From Corylus avellana (Eukaryota; Streptophyta; Magnoliopsida; Fagales; Betulaceae), in contig NC_081547.1 of assembly GCF_901000735.1 (NCBI RefSeq), forward strand, positions 18,352,838 through 18,416,837: a stretch of 64,000 nucleotides of DNA. Direction: 5' to 3'. The translations under genes and the position numbers were made by a program. Positions 22,467 to 33,630 of the stretch are shown here, one piece after another (the stretch's first letter is position 1; each line of letters begins with the position of its first letter). The notes under the pieces are model-generated. The model saw only the letters and a program-made list of their open reading frames with translations. It ran no database searches and was not told the origin of the DNA.

Positions 22467-24466
22467 TGTTAAGTGTTAAAATATTCATATTTTTAGCCCT
22501 TAACTTACATGTTTTAATCCTTTAGTCTTAGTTAATTTATGTCATTTAGCTCTTTTACGTGTTTTCCTTGATTTTGTAAGTCATTGGAAGAAAAGAAGCA
22601 ATCTCAGAAGTTTTGGACTTAAAAAGTGCTATTTTGGAAATTGAAAGGCTCTGGTAGTGTGATCAATCGCATGGAAGCTGTGATCGAGCGCACTACAGGC
22701 GAGGACCACAATGCGCAAGGCACCTGCGATTGAGTGCCAGCACAAAGAGGATCGATCGCAGACTTGCGATCGATCGCATACGGGCAGCGATCGCATACGG
22801 GCAGCCATCGAGCACACCCGGGCTTAATGGGCAAGTCAGCCGCCAACCTTGTTATGGAATGTTCAACTTTTAGGGTTTTGTAGCTTTATACGAACTAGGG
22901 CTCAAACCCTATGATTTTTAGGGTTTTTAGAGTATTCCTAAGGCCTATAAATAGACCCTTCAGCCTCTAGAATAGGCACTTTTTCCAATGAGAAGAATTT
23001 GAGCTCTTCAAGTTTAAGTTTCGGGCTTATTCGTTTCATTTCTTTTATTTTATTTTATGAAGATTTTAACATCAAACTTATGTGTAACTAACTTATTTAG
23101 TAAGGCTAGATTGAAACCCTAGTTATGTTTAGTTAATATTCAATATTGGCGCCTTTGTGATGATCATGTTGTGTAGTTGTCTTCCTGCCTTTGTGATGAT
23201 CATGTTGTGATATTTAAAATTGATTTTCAAATTAAAATATTTGAACTGTCACAAATTGAAATACTGAATAGAAATAATAATGAAAGGGTTAGGGTTTTGA
23301 CATCCACCACTTTAAGACAACAATATGCCAATGTTCAAATCATACCGGTATATTTAATGCTTGTCAACCTAAGGGCATGGTATCTACTCCTTAAGCTATA
23401 GATCTCCCTAAGCAATGAATTAGGCATCGTATCTACTCTAATTCTTTTATTCCCTAAAGAATTTAGCACGGTATCTACTAAGTTATTCTTTAGAAAATCA
23501 TAAATCTATAGAAATCGACAGACACATGAACCCTAGGGCACGGCATTTACTCCTAGTTCCCTATGTTGATTAAGCCAAGAACCCATGATGAAGTTCTTTT
23601 GTCACTTTATTAAGCCCAAGACTCAGTCATCTAAATTGACTTAATTAACAAGTCCATACCATATGCATATGAGGATTAGGCACATTCATATGAGAAATTC
23701 AATCAACTAGAAAATAATCAATTTAAATATACCAAAATATGATTGTAACAAAGACGCCAATATTGAAATCCTAAAAAGACATAATTAGGGCTTTAATCTA
23801 GCCCCTAACAAAATATTTAGCTACACATAATAAAACTAAAAATAAAAGAAAAGAAAAGAAGAAACTGGAAACGACTCCTGTAAGTAGCTCNNNNNNNNNN
23901 NNNNNNNNNNNNNNNNNNNNNNNNNNNNNNNNNNNNNNNNNNNNNNNNNNNNNNNNNNNNNNNNNNNNNNNNNNNNNNNNNNNNNNNNNNCAAATTCTCC
24001 TCTCTGGAATTGTGTATTTTTCCTATGAGGCTTAAAGGTCTATTTATAGGCTTAGAAAAACCCTAGAAGCTCTAGAAAACCTAATAAAATTGGAGGTCTA
24101 ACTTCTTGTCCAATTAGGACTTTGAAAACCTAATCATAAGTGGAATAGGAAGTCTGGCCGCATCTGGGCACCCCGAGTGTGCTCAATCCCATGTGCCTGC
24201 GCTCGATCTTTCCTCTTGTGCGCTCGAGCGCTGATGCGCTCTAGCCTAGATCAGCGTGCGCTTGATCTCAACGCTTCCTCCAGCTTTTCCCAAAATGCCC
24301 TTTAAGCATGGACTTTTCCAAAATTGCTTCATTTTCTTCAAAAACTTAGAAAAAGACAGAAAACACAAAAATGAAACAAAACATCACAAAATAGCTAGAC
24401 TAAGAGATTAACATATGTAGATTAATGGGCTAAAATATGTATATTTTAGCACTTATTAGCTACATG
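22467..24466. repeat. Two LTR copies in head-on (inverted) arrangement
   Basis: The + strand from 22467 (TGTTAAGTGTTAAAATATTC) to about 23200 matches the reverse complement of the LTR at 57908-59281, while about 23220-24466 matches that LTR directly. The two copies therefore face each other around about 23210. Each has a CGATCG or CTCGAG word array (22664-22822 and 24170-24275) 120-122 bp from a TATA box (22944-22954 and 24041-24050). A polypurine-like GTCGGGGGAAT precedes 22467. A 100-N gap breaks the right copy at 23891-23990, so the arrangement needs confirmation. Confidence 0.65.
23891..23990. other. Assembly gap (100 N)
   Basis: Exactly 100 Ns, the usual placeholder for a gap of unknown length. 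Confidence 0.99.
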
Positions 24467-24909
24467 GCATAAAGAGACATTTCATAGTATGCAAGACATC
24501 ATAGTAAAATGGTGTGGAGGAAAGGAAGAATAGTTCTATTGCAGAGAGAGCACGATGTCTCAGGTTGAATGCTAGACTTGTAATGATTTTCTAAGTAGAA
24601 GCAGTGAGTATGGCATTCTACTTGATCAACAGGTCACCAAGGGTAGCACTAGATGGGAAAATTATAGAGGAGGTGTGGACAGGTAATGAGGTATATTACT
24701 CTGGTTTGAGAGTATTTGGTTGTCCAGCCTTTGTGCACATTCCTAGTGAAGAACGATCGAAGCTTGATCCAAAGTCTAGATAGTGTGTTTTTCTCGGATA
24801 CGGGAAAAGGGTCAAGGGTTACAAGTTTTGTGATCCGAAGGTAAACAAGGCGGTGATCAGTAGAGACGTGATATTTGATAAAAATTCCATGTTAAATAAT
24901 ACTCAGGGT

Positions 24910-25074
24910 TAGGGGTATCAATACGGGCAGTTAACTGCTAACCGCTATAACCGTTAACCACTAACCGCTTTTTATATAATTGTCTCCAAGAGATAGCTTA
25001 ATCGGCTGGGACCACGCCTAATAAAGCGGAGGTCACTAGTTCGAATCCCCATGCCCCCTCTTGTACGGACATGT

Positions 25075-25110
<36 letters not shown>

Positions 25111-26508
25111 CATTAATATATTATCACTATAATTTATATTTATATGATTATATCACATGATCAATTAATCATTAAATCATTTGATTATATAATAAAAAAT
25201 TATTCATATATACTCATAAGTCATAAGTCATAAGTATGCAAGTTTATACTAATACAACAATGAACAATTAAGTATCTAGAGATTTAGTTCCAATGCATGT
25301 TATTAACATATAAGTCCATATATGTTATAAATTATAATTATACATTATACATATATGAAATTATGCATATTGAAAAATATAAATGTATAAGATCACTACT
25401 TAATCATATGATTCAATGACAATTCAAATACTTTATTCAAGTTAATCATATTATTAATGTACAATGATAATGTGATTCGTATAATATCAAATTAAGTAAT
25501 TGACATTGGATTAAACAATGTGTTATTTATAACCACAACTGAAGTATTAATGTATTATCATTATAATTTTAGTAATTTATATATTATCACTATAATTGAT
25601 ATGATTATATCACATGATGAATTGATCATTAAATCATATGATTATATAATAACAAATAATACATATATAATATGACATAACTCATAAGTCATAAGTCTAC
25701 AAGTTAATCATATGATTCATATTATTCACGTACAATGATAATCACAATTGAATTAAACAATGTGTTTGATTCAAGCATTATTATTTATTAGATACTTTAC
25801 ACTTAGAAAACATATATCACATTATCTTAGATTCTTAGATCTAAGATAGTTTTATTATATTAATATGAATTGTGATTTGTGAGATAATATGACCATATAA
25901 TTTAAGTATGAGTGTAGGACTATTAGATCATTAGGAATTTAGGACTTAGGAGTTTGAGCATTACCATAATACCAAATGAGAGGATTGATGAAGTTTTAAT
26001 GTTTTATTAGTATCATTTAATGTTTTATTTGAACTTTTTTTATATTTTTTTTATATGTTGTGTTCAACTTTATATATATATATATGTTGTGACAGTTGTG
26101 TTGAACTTTTTTTATATGTTGTGTTGATTTTTTTTTTTTTTTTTTTGTTCTAAGTTAACCGATTATGATTTAATATTTAAGGAATTTTTTTAAAAAAAAA
26201 GTACAAGTAAATGTAAATTTGGGATCAAATATTTTTAATTTTTCAATATGGGCTCTTTTATAGCAATTGGGCCCAAGAAGACACTAAAAATACAAAAAAA
26301 CAAATGAGGGTAAAAAATGCTACAGTGATTAAATTTTTTTTTTTTTTAAAAAAGCCAAATTTTGAAAAAACGGTTAGCGGACGGTTACCTATTTCACTAA
26401 CCGCTAACCGTTAGCTGTTGCGGTTAGTGAAATCTAATAACTGCTAAGGCGGTTACGGTTAGTGGTTTTTGCCAATAACCACTAACCGTAACTGTATTGA
26501 CACCCCAA
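24910..26508. mobile_element. Non-autonomous hAT element, 1.6 kb, 8-bp target duplication
   Basis: The element starts TAGGGGTATCAATACGG and its other end, in reverse complement, reads TTGGGGTGTCAATACAG. It is flanked by CTCAGGGT at 24902-24909 and 26509-26516. Eight-bp duplications with TAGGG-type ends are characteristic of the hAT superfamily. Subterminal copies of CGGTTA/TAACCG words occur at both ends, as expected for transposase-binding repeats. The inside is very AT-rich and codes for nothing. Excision in silico rejoins the copia reading frame exactly. Confidence 0.9.
24982..25109 (+). mobile_element. tRNA-derived SINE-like unit nested in the hAT element
   Basis: An A-box-like TAGCTTAATCGGCTGGG (24994-25010) and a B-box-like AGTTCGAATCC (25038-25048) have the spacing of an RNA polymerase III internal promoter. 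The unit ends in a TA microsatellite (25077-25109). The flanks differ sharply in composition. I see no cloverleaf complete enough for a functional tRNA, so a short SINE is the better reading. Target duplication not resolved. Confidence 0.55.
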
Positions 26509-28261
26509 CTCAGGGTAAAGAGCAACAGGTGCCAGAAAACAGTAGCAATGATAAGCAAGTAGTACAGGTGGAGTTAGAGACTCCTGTGCAGGAGAACACT
26601 TCCCATGGTACAGAAACCTCCACTTCAGGAGTTAAGGAGCATCACACTATAGCCACAGATAGGCCTAGACGCAATATAAGGCCACCAATCAGGTACAGTT
26701 TTGAAGACATGGTTTCTTATGCTCTTGTCATTAGTAGTTGAGATCCTGTTATTTTTCAAGAGGCTGTCAATAGCCAAGAGAAGAGCAGATGGGTGGGTGC
26801 TATGGCGGAATTGATGGAGTCTCTACATAAGAACCAGATGTGGGATTTGATGGAGCTTCTAGAGAGGAAGAGAGCGATAAGGTGTAAATGGGTGTTCAAG
26901 AAAAAGGAAACAATATCAAAAAAGGGTGTTCAAGGGGTTATTTACAACAGAAACTGGTTGATTACGAGGAAATATTTTCCCCAGTGGTCAGACATACTTC
27001 CATCAGAACGGTATTGGCATTGGTAGCTCATTATGACATGGCATTGGAGCAGATGGATGTAAAGACAACTTTTCTCCATGGTGATTTGGAGGAGTAGATT
27101 TACATGGAGCAGCTAGAAAGGTTTAATCAACCTGGACAGGAGCATTTGGTCTATAAATTGAAGAAATCACTTATTGGGCTGAAGCAGTCTCCAAGGAAGT
27201 GGTATAAGCGGTTTGACTCCTACATTATCAGAATTGGCTACAGGAGATGTGAATATGACTGTTGTGTTTATGTGAGGAGCCTTGATGATGGCTCATTTAT
27301 TTTTCTATTACTATATACGGATGATATGCTTATTGCAGCTAAGAGTATATTGGAGGTCAACAAATTGAAAGTTTTGTTGAGTAGAGAATTTGACATAAAG
27401 GATTTGGGCACAGCCAAGAAGATTCTTGGGATGGAGATTCGCAGTGGTAGGGATGCTAAGAGATTGTGGCTATCTCAAGTCGGCTCTTTGAAGAAGGTGT
27501 TGGAGAGGTTTAGCATGGAGAATGTGAAACCGGAGAGTACACCTTAGCGAATTCATTTCCGTTTGTCTACCTCACAGTGTCCAAAGACAGTTGAAGAAAT
27601 TGAAGACATGTCTAAGGTCACATATGCTAGTGCAATGGGGTGTCTAATGTATGCTACGGTATGTACTAGGCTAGATTTGGCTCATGCATTCATTGTGGTG
27701 AGCAAGTACATGAAAAATCCAAAGAGACAGCATTGGGACGCAATCAAATGGATTTTCAGATACTTGAAAGGTACTATAGAGTATGGCATCACTTTTGTCA
27801 AACAGAAAAGTGATTTGTCAGTCGTCGGGTATTTAGATACTGATTATGCAGGGAATTTGGATGACAGGAGGTTGACCATGGGTTATGTGTTCACTCTTGC
27901 AGGAGGACCCATGTGTTGGAGGTCTATGATCCAGTCCACGGTTGCGATGTCCACGACTGAGGCGGAGTACAATGGAAGCTTTATGGCTTATAGGGTTAGT
28001 GAAGGAACTGGGTATTGAGCAAGATGGAGTTCCGCTATATTGTGACAGTTAGAATGCCATTTACTTGGCAAAGAACCAGGTGTATCATGCGAGAACCAAA
28101 CACATTGATGTGAGGTTTCACTAGATCAGGGAATTGATTGCTACATGTGAATTGTTACTTGAAAAGATTCACACTTCTGAGAATGCGGTGGACATGTTGA
28201 CGAAGCCCTAGACAAGTTCAAGCATTGCTTGATCTTGTGAAACCTACAGGTGACCTGTAGG

Positions 28262-28401
28262 GAGATAAAACAGTTATAGAGTTTTTAACAAGAGTACATT
28301 AATATACATAGTTGAATACAACTCTAGCACAAAATTCTAAGCTCTTGAACTAGCTTTCGGAGTTAAGAGAGGCCCAAGATCACCCAACACTGGTATCAGA
28401 G
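28262..28401 (+). mobile_element. LTR end followed by an initiator-Met primer binding site
   Basis: The sequence ends CACCCAACAC and is followed by TGGTATCAGAG (28391-28401), the standard plant copia primer site. The LTR start was not located. It may be the tail of element D's neighbour or the 5' end of the element split by the proposed inversion. Confidence 0.5.
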
Positions 28402-29000
28402 ATATGTCACAGGAGCATATGTATCAAAATAATCAATGCCCTTTGATTGTCTAAACCCTTTGGTTACTAATCTAGCCATATACTTGGCAATGGATCCATC
28501 AGATTTCATCTTTTTCTTAAAAATCCATTTACATCCTATGGGTTTAGAACCGGAAGGAAATCTACAAGAATTCATGTGTTATTAAACATAATGGACTCCA
28601 TTTCATCATCAATAGCTTCCTTCCAAAATGTGGCATCCCTAGATTTCATAGCTTCTTCAATGTTAGAAGGTTCATTTTATATATTGTAACACACACCAAT
28701 TTCATTCACAATCACTTAAGAGTTGCCTTCTATAAAATATGTCAAAAAATCAGGACCAAAACTTTTTCCTTTTCTAATTATTTGGATTTTCTAATTTCGA
28801 AATTCTCTTCATTTTTAGAAACATTATTTTCAAAAATATTTTCATTATTAGAAGTACTTGCTTCAGAAAAATAAGAGTTTTTAATTGTATTGGATTGAAA
28901 AAATTCTGCATCTCTTGATTCAATAATTACATTAGAATCCAATTCAAGAAAACGATAAGATTTACTATGAAAAGCATAACCGAGAAAAACACATTTAGAA
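28402..29000 (-). pseudogene. Copia integrase end and reverse transcriptase start (element E)
   Basis: The - strand reads HSKCVFLGYAFHSKSYRF (integrase end), a low-complexity N/E-rich linker, then EEAMKSRDATFWKEA, KPIGCKWIFKKKMKSDG and DTYAPVT, the start of copia reverse transcriptase. It stops at DTYAPVT, exactly where the + strand remnant at 30301 resumes (SSIKTLISLASIYNLE). I infer the two are halves of one element separated by inversion. The 5' side is cut at 29001 by a gypsy-type LTR. Confidence 0.75.
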
Positions 29001-29209
29001 TGTAATGACCTAGGGAAAAGCGCTAGCCACATCTGCGCTATTACTCCAAAAGGACTAGTCAATTTGGAGTTTCCCTAGAATTCATTATAAAGCAAAGTTT
29101 CACCTAATTACTAGACAATGTGGGACTTAGTACCCATGACTATCTTTATAAACTACTCACTGTATGTGAACTTCTTGTCATCTTCCCAATATGGGACCGG
29201 GGTGTTACA
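29001..29209 (-). repeat. Gypsy-type LTR with adjoining polypurine tract
   Basis: On the - strand: TGTAACACCCCGGTCCC to CTAGGTCATTACA, 209 bp. It is preceded on the - strand by AAGAGGGGGAGTT (29210-29222), a polypurine tract. The few codons before that tract resemble the tail of gypsy polyproteins. No 5-bp duplication flanks it, so it is the broken 3' end of a larger element. Confidence 0.6.
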
Positions 29210-29293
29210 AACTCCCCCTCTTAAACTCCTAACGTCCTCGTCATGGCCACGTCATACAGTGCTCTAGTACCACATGACCTAGCGTTACTAGGT

Positions 29294-29509
29294 GGCTCTG
29301 ATATCATTTAATCCACCATTATCCTGCACTATCTCATTTAACATTCTCATGTACTATTCTGTCTACCATTCTCTTCTACTATTCTATATAATATTCATAT
29401 ATCATATTTTCCTCAAAATTATTATCTTTGCCTAATATGAGTATTAAAATAATCTTTACCACCAAATAAATCTCTTTAATGAGGGTTTTTAAAAATCTAG
29501 GGCGCTACA
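29294..29509 (-). repeat. Second gypsy-type LTR with primer binding site
   Basis: On the - strand a candidate LTR runs from TGTAGCGCCCTAG (29509) down to 29307 and is followed by TGATATCAGAGCC (29294-29306), one base from the initiator-Met primer site. Upstream of it on the - strand is AAGAAGGGAAGAT, a polypurine tract, preceded by codons resembling a gypsy polyprotein tail (NFEDEIS). It shares no sequence with the LTR at 29001-29209, so two different elements abut here. Confidence 0.5.
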
Positions 29510-29623
29510 ATCTTCCCTTCTTATTGAAATTTCGTCTTCGAAATTGAAGCCCATAAATTATCACGTAAATCCAAATTGAGTGACTCAGATTTCATGCTTC
29601 TTCCAAATCATTCATCACAGCCT

Positions 29624-29825
29624 ATACTGGAGTTCATATCTCAAAATACCTTTCAGCAAATTTATCCTTTGAACAACCTCAATAGCAAATAAACTGAAAT
29701 CCTATCTCAAAATAATTTCCAAAAAATTTATCCTTTAAACAACCTAAATAGCATCTACACTGGAAATCCTATCTCAAAATATTTTCCAGAAAATTATTCT
29801 TTAATCAATCTCAATAACACACAAT
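29624..29825. repeat. Tandem repeat, about 67-bp unit, three copies
   Basis: Each unit runs ACTGGA, then ATCTCAAAATA, TTTATCCTTT and CAACCTCAATAGCA. Copies start near 29624, 29692 and 29759. Confidence 0.8.
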
Positions 29826-30300
29826 TCAATTGTTCGCCTAATTTACTATCTTTATTATCAGTTCCTAAAACATCAAGTTAACAATTTTGTGATCACTAGT
29901 TCATATCATAATCCTCTTAGCAAGTTCACAGTGGTTTCCTCGATCTTTTTAATCAATCTTATCAAAGAGTGTAAAATCATCTCTACATATGTTTCCTTTA
30001 GTTTTTCAATATTCCAAATCATATACACGAAGCTTCAAAATGATGCTTAATTAATTATTGACATTATTACCTCAAAAATCAGCAAAAATAATAAGCATCA
30101 ACATTCCACGTTTTAAATCTCCAAAAACATCACTACATCATAATACCTCAAAAGTGACATCATAAATCAATTCATTCTAAATGCACAACCGTTTCTACAT
30201 CCTTAGCTTAAGTCTTGTGTTAATACTATAATCTCAAATTCTTTTCCACGTCTGGAACATGTCCAACATCACATAACATTCTAATCACACCATCAAACAT
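29826..30300. other. AT-rich non-coding DNA
   Basis: Nothing recognised. It may be the internal part of the gypsy-type element on the - strand. Confidence 0.35.
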
Positions 30301-31562
30301 CTTCAATAAAAACTTTGATATCTTTGGCTTCCATATATAACCTTGAAATCCATCAAATGGATGTCAAAACAGCATTCTTAAATGGTTATTTGGCTGAAGA
30401 GATATATATGGAACAACCAGAGGGTTCATTATTCGAGGATAAGAAAACAAAGTTTGTAAATTAGTCAGGTCATTATATGATTTAAAACAAGTTCCAAAAC
30501 AATGGCATGATAAATATGATAACGTAGTTATTTCTAATGGTTTTTGTTTGAATGAAGCTAATAAATGCATTTATTTTAAAATGTTTGATAGATATTGTCA
30601 TTATATGTTTGTATGTAGATGACATACTAATTTTTAGTAATAGTATTTCTTGTATTAAAGATACAAAAGATTTTTTATCATCACATTTTGATATGAAAGA
30701 TATGGGTATAGCAAACACTATACTTGGTATTAAATTACACAAAATATGAAATGCATATGCCATATCTCAAACTCATTACATTGATAAAGTTTTGAATAAA
30801 TTTAGTCATTTGCATGACAAAATTTCTCGTGTTCCTTATAACTCAATTTTAAAGCTTGGAATAAATAAAAATCGATATGTATCACAAATAGAATATTCTA
30901 GTGTTATTGGAAGTCTGATGTATGCAATGCATTGCACACGTCCAGACATTGCATTTGTTGTGGGCAAATTAAGTAGATACATAAGTTGTCCAAGCATGGA
31001 ACATTGGAAAGCAATTTCCATAGTGTTGGGTTATTTAAAAGGAACTAGATCATATGCTCTACACTATGGAGGATATCCATCCGTAATTGAAGGGTATAGT
31101 GATGCAAATTAGAATTGTGCTGATGATGGATCTAAATCCACGAGTGGATGGGTTTTTACCCTTGGTGGTGTAGCTATCTCTTGGGGATCCAAGAACACAA
31201 ACTTGTATAACTCACTCAACTTTGGAGTCAGAGTTGTTGCTTTAGGAGTTGCTGGAAAAGAGGCTAAATGGTTGAGAAATTTTTTGATTGACTTGCCTGT
31301 ATGGCCAAGTCCCATGCCTCCAATTTCCTTGCATTGTGATAGCCAAGCTACATTATCAAGAGTATATAGTAAGTCCTACAATGGAAAGTCAAGACATATC
31401 AGTCTTAGACATAATACTGTGAGACAATTGTTGGAAGAAGACATTATCACAGTAGACTATGTAAAATCGTGCATGAACTTAGTAGATCCTTTTACAAAAG
31501 GCCTAAGTACGAATTTGATTCGTAAAAGCTCGTTTGAGATGGGTCTAAAACCAATTGAATAG
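30301..31562 (+). pseudogene. Copia reverse transcriptase and RNase H remnant (element F)
   Basis: Reverse transcriptase from SSIKTLISLASIYNLE through HQMDVKTAFLNGYL and YMEQPEGS to LYVDDILIFSN, the catalytic YVDD box, and DMKDMG; then YSSVIGSLMYAMHCTRPDIAF and, after an in-frame TAG near 31110, the RNase H and C-terminal part (CDSQATLSRVYSKSYNGKSR, FTKGLS), ending at 31562. Several stops and a frameshift (30464-30550) break it. It begins in mid-domain, where element E stops on the other strand. Its 3' LTR follows at 32163. Confidence 0.85.
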
Positions 31563-32162
31563 ATCACTACAAGATGGCAACCCAACCTAGACTTTGGAAA
31601 ACAAACTCTAGGTTCAATAGGAAAAAACAAATCTTGATGGTGATGATAGTAGCACTAAATTAAACCCTCTAGATGAATAATTGATGTTTAGTGCGAGTAC
31701 TGTAATGAAAATGAAAGGTTGAGTATAACTCTTAATGAGTTCGCATAAAATGTGTTTTTTAATCTACAAGAACATCTAGAAGAACTCTACCTATGTGAGT
31801 GTAAAGTCAGGTCGCTTTTGTCGAGGCTTGGTAAGCCACCTAGAGCACTCATGAAGTTGGGATAACGCGTATGACCATTAATGCGCGGCTAAAAAGAACT
31901 ATAGAAATTTTAATATGTTGATATGTGTTAATTCTCCAGTTTTATCACTAAGTATGATAGTTCAAGGACATTGAGTCTACTATCACACTGATAAAGCTTT
32001 GAGGATTATACACTAAGTGAAAGTTCAAACCCTAAAGGTACTTTTATTCATGTATTAACATTTTGGTGTAACAACAATTTTTTTTTTTTTTTTTTTAATT
32101 TTCTATTTTTTGGTGATATTTTTTTAAGTGAAAATTTTATTTTCTTGAAATAAGTGGGGGAT
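31563..32162 (+). other. Untranslated tail of element F with polypurine tract
   Basis: Non-coding copia 3' leader sequence ending in AAGTGGGGGATT (32152-32163 region), the polypurine tract directly before the LTR. Confidence 0.6.
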
Positions 32163-32798
32163 TGTTGATAGTATTTCATGAAATTAAAATTTCCAATTTA
32201 TTATTATTTCATGATTATTTTGAATTTCAAATAAATAAGTGATCTCCTATTATCATGTTTTAATAGTTATTTATTTTAAATAAATAACTATTTATCCTAT
32301 TATCTTGTTTTGATCGGTTACCACTACTGCTTTAATATCTTCTATTATTGTGTCATATGAGATCATGTGTTTTTTCAAGTTTCAACAGCTTTTTCAATGT
32401 TAGATTTTAAAATTATTTGAAACTGGTATTTCAACTTATATAAACTGCTTATGTGATTATATGAAATTAATATATATAATTTTTTCAGCAGTTTATTATT
32501 TGTAGATAATTTTATTTTTTTCTCTTTTTCTCTCCATTATTAACAGCTGTTACAAAATATTTCTTGTTCCAGATAGTGTTGAGAGTTTTCAATCTGCACA
32601 CTATATCGGGCAGTATTGTATTCTGAGGATAAGATTGCTCTAATTCCCTTCTACAAAACTTCTAATACAAGTGGGAGACAATATTTATCTAAGAGATAGA
32701 ATCATAATCGCCTTACTGTCCAGATTTCAATTACTTCCCATTCTGTTTATGTTCTACGTTTATTTTCCTACAATTCTCACATCTTTATTTCTAATACA
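32163..32798 (+). repeat. 3' LTR of copia element F
   Basis: Starts TGTTGATAG right after the polypurine tract and ends CTAATACA, 636 bp. A TATA-like TTATATAAAC lies near 32435. The right end is set by the TG...CA rule and by the change of sequence character at 32799. No second LTR was found. Confidence 0.65.
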
Positions 32799-33400
32799 TT
32801 TTAGGTAATGAGCCTATTTTAGTCTCTTTGGCCTACTTTGGGTCTCAATTATGACCTATTTTAAATGATTTTGAAAATAATTTAGGCCAGTTTTTAATGT
32901 TTTGGACTTGTTTTAATTTTTTGTAAGCCTTAATGTTTTAAAAATATATTGATTTCACATTATTTTTGCCTTTTTGCCCAAGGAGAGTGAATTGTGAAGA
33001 AAATAACCTAAAATAATGTAAACAGAACATATACCTAATCCAAAATGATGTCGTTTTGGTGTTTAACACAAAAAAAAAAAAGGTCAATTTGATGAATTTA
33101 ATAAATATAATATATTTTATATTAACCACATCTGCATATGCGAATAATGACTTTTGTTAACCGCATATGTGTGTTTTTTATGCCTTGCAAATAGTAAAGC
33201 TAAAATAATGAATTGGACGTAGGTGTTTTGAAAAAGTAAATAACTAAAATAGGTAAAATATTTTCATTAACTAAATTTTAGCTAAACATTTACTAAGCGC
33301 TACATAAATGCTAAGGCTAAGCACTTGCTTACAAACCAGATTATTCAGACATACCCATATCCAAACGGGGCACTATGTAAGATGCCTTCAACCTTGGAAT
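32799..33400. other. Intergenic DNA upstream of the PDX1.2-like gene
   Basis: AT-rich. It holds CCAAAATGATGTCGTTTTGG at 33040-33059, a near-perfect palindrome of the kind discussed under findings. No gene. Confidence 0.4.
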
Positions 33401-33414
33401 GTTGGAAGAGAATC

Positions 33415-33530
33415 GAAGTTTCTACAATTTTCGGGTGAGCCGCCGACCAAAATCTGCCTTGAAACTCCCTCGAAACTTCTCGAGCACACCCAAAGGTACC
33501 AGCCCTCACCCTTTCCCATCTCATATATAC
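33415..33530 (+). promoter_or_regulatory. Promoter of PDX1.2-like gene with heat-shock-element-like motifs
   Basis: GAAgtTTC at 33415-33422 and GAAacTTCtcGAG at 33472-33484 fit the alternating nGAAnnTTCn pattern bound by heat shock factors; the second has three units with one mismatch. A TATA box (CATATATA) lies at 33522-33529, about 105 bp before the start codon. Known: Arabidopsis PDX1.2 is heat-induced through HSFA1 factors. Use of these sites here is inferred. Confidence 0.6.
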
Positions 33531-33630
33531 TTCTCTTTTATCCATTCAGCAGCAGCAAGCATTTTGCATTCAATCGGTTACTGTCCTTCGGTTTCTGTTT
33601 CGTTCGGACAAATTCACGAACACTTGGGCC

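Larger units (their letters stand above)
24544..28214 (+). pseudogene. Ty1/copia pol remnant (element D)
   Basis: In order: integrase C-terminal part (SMAFYLINRSP, FGCPAFVHIPSEERSKLDP, CVFLGY, 24544-24908); the linker before reverse transcriptase (PRRNIRPPIRY, 26650-26700); reverse transcriptase (QMDVKTTFLHGDLEE, KKSLIGLKQSPRKWYKRF, and YTDDMLIA in place of the usual YVDDML, 26790-27540); RNase H (YASAMGCLMYA, STTEAEY, HARTKHIDV, 27563-28210). This copy is dead: stops at about 24780, 27095 and 27545 and frameshifts near 26930 and 28000. A 1.6-kb hAT element interrupts it at 24910-26508. Its 5' part is absent, cut at the LTR pair on the left. Confidence 0.85.

Noticed and set aside
24982..25050. 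A tRNA gene
   Set aside because: Only A- and B-box-like motifs are present; I could not form a convincing cloverleaf. A SINE-like unit is more likely.
29001..29509. A TRIM miniature retroelement with two LTRs
   Set aside because: The two LTR-like segments are unrelated in sequence, so they cannot be the LTR pair of one element.
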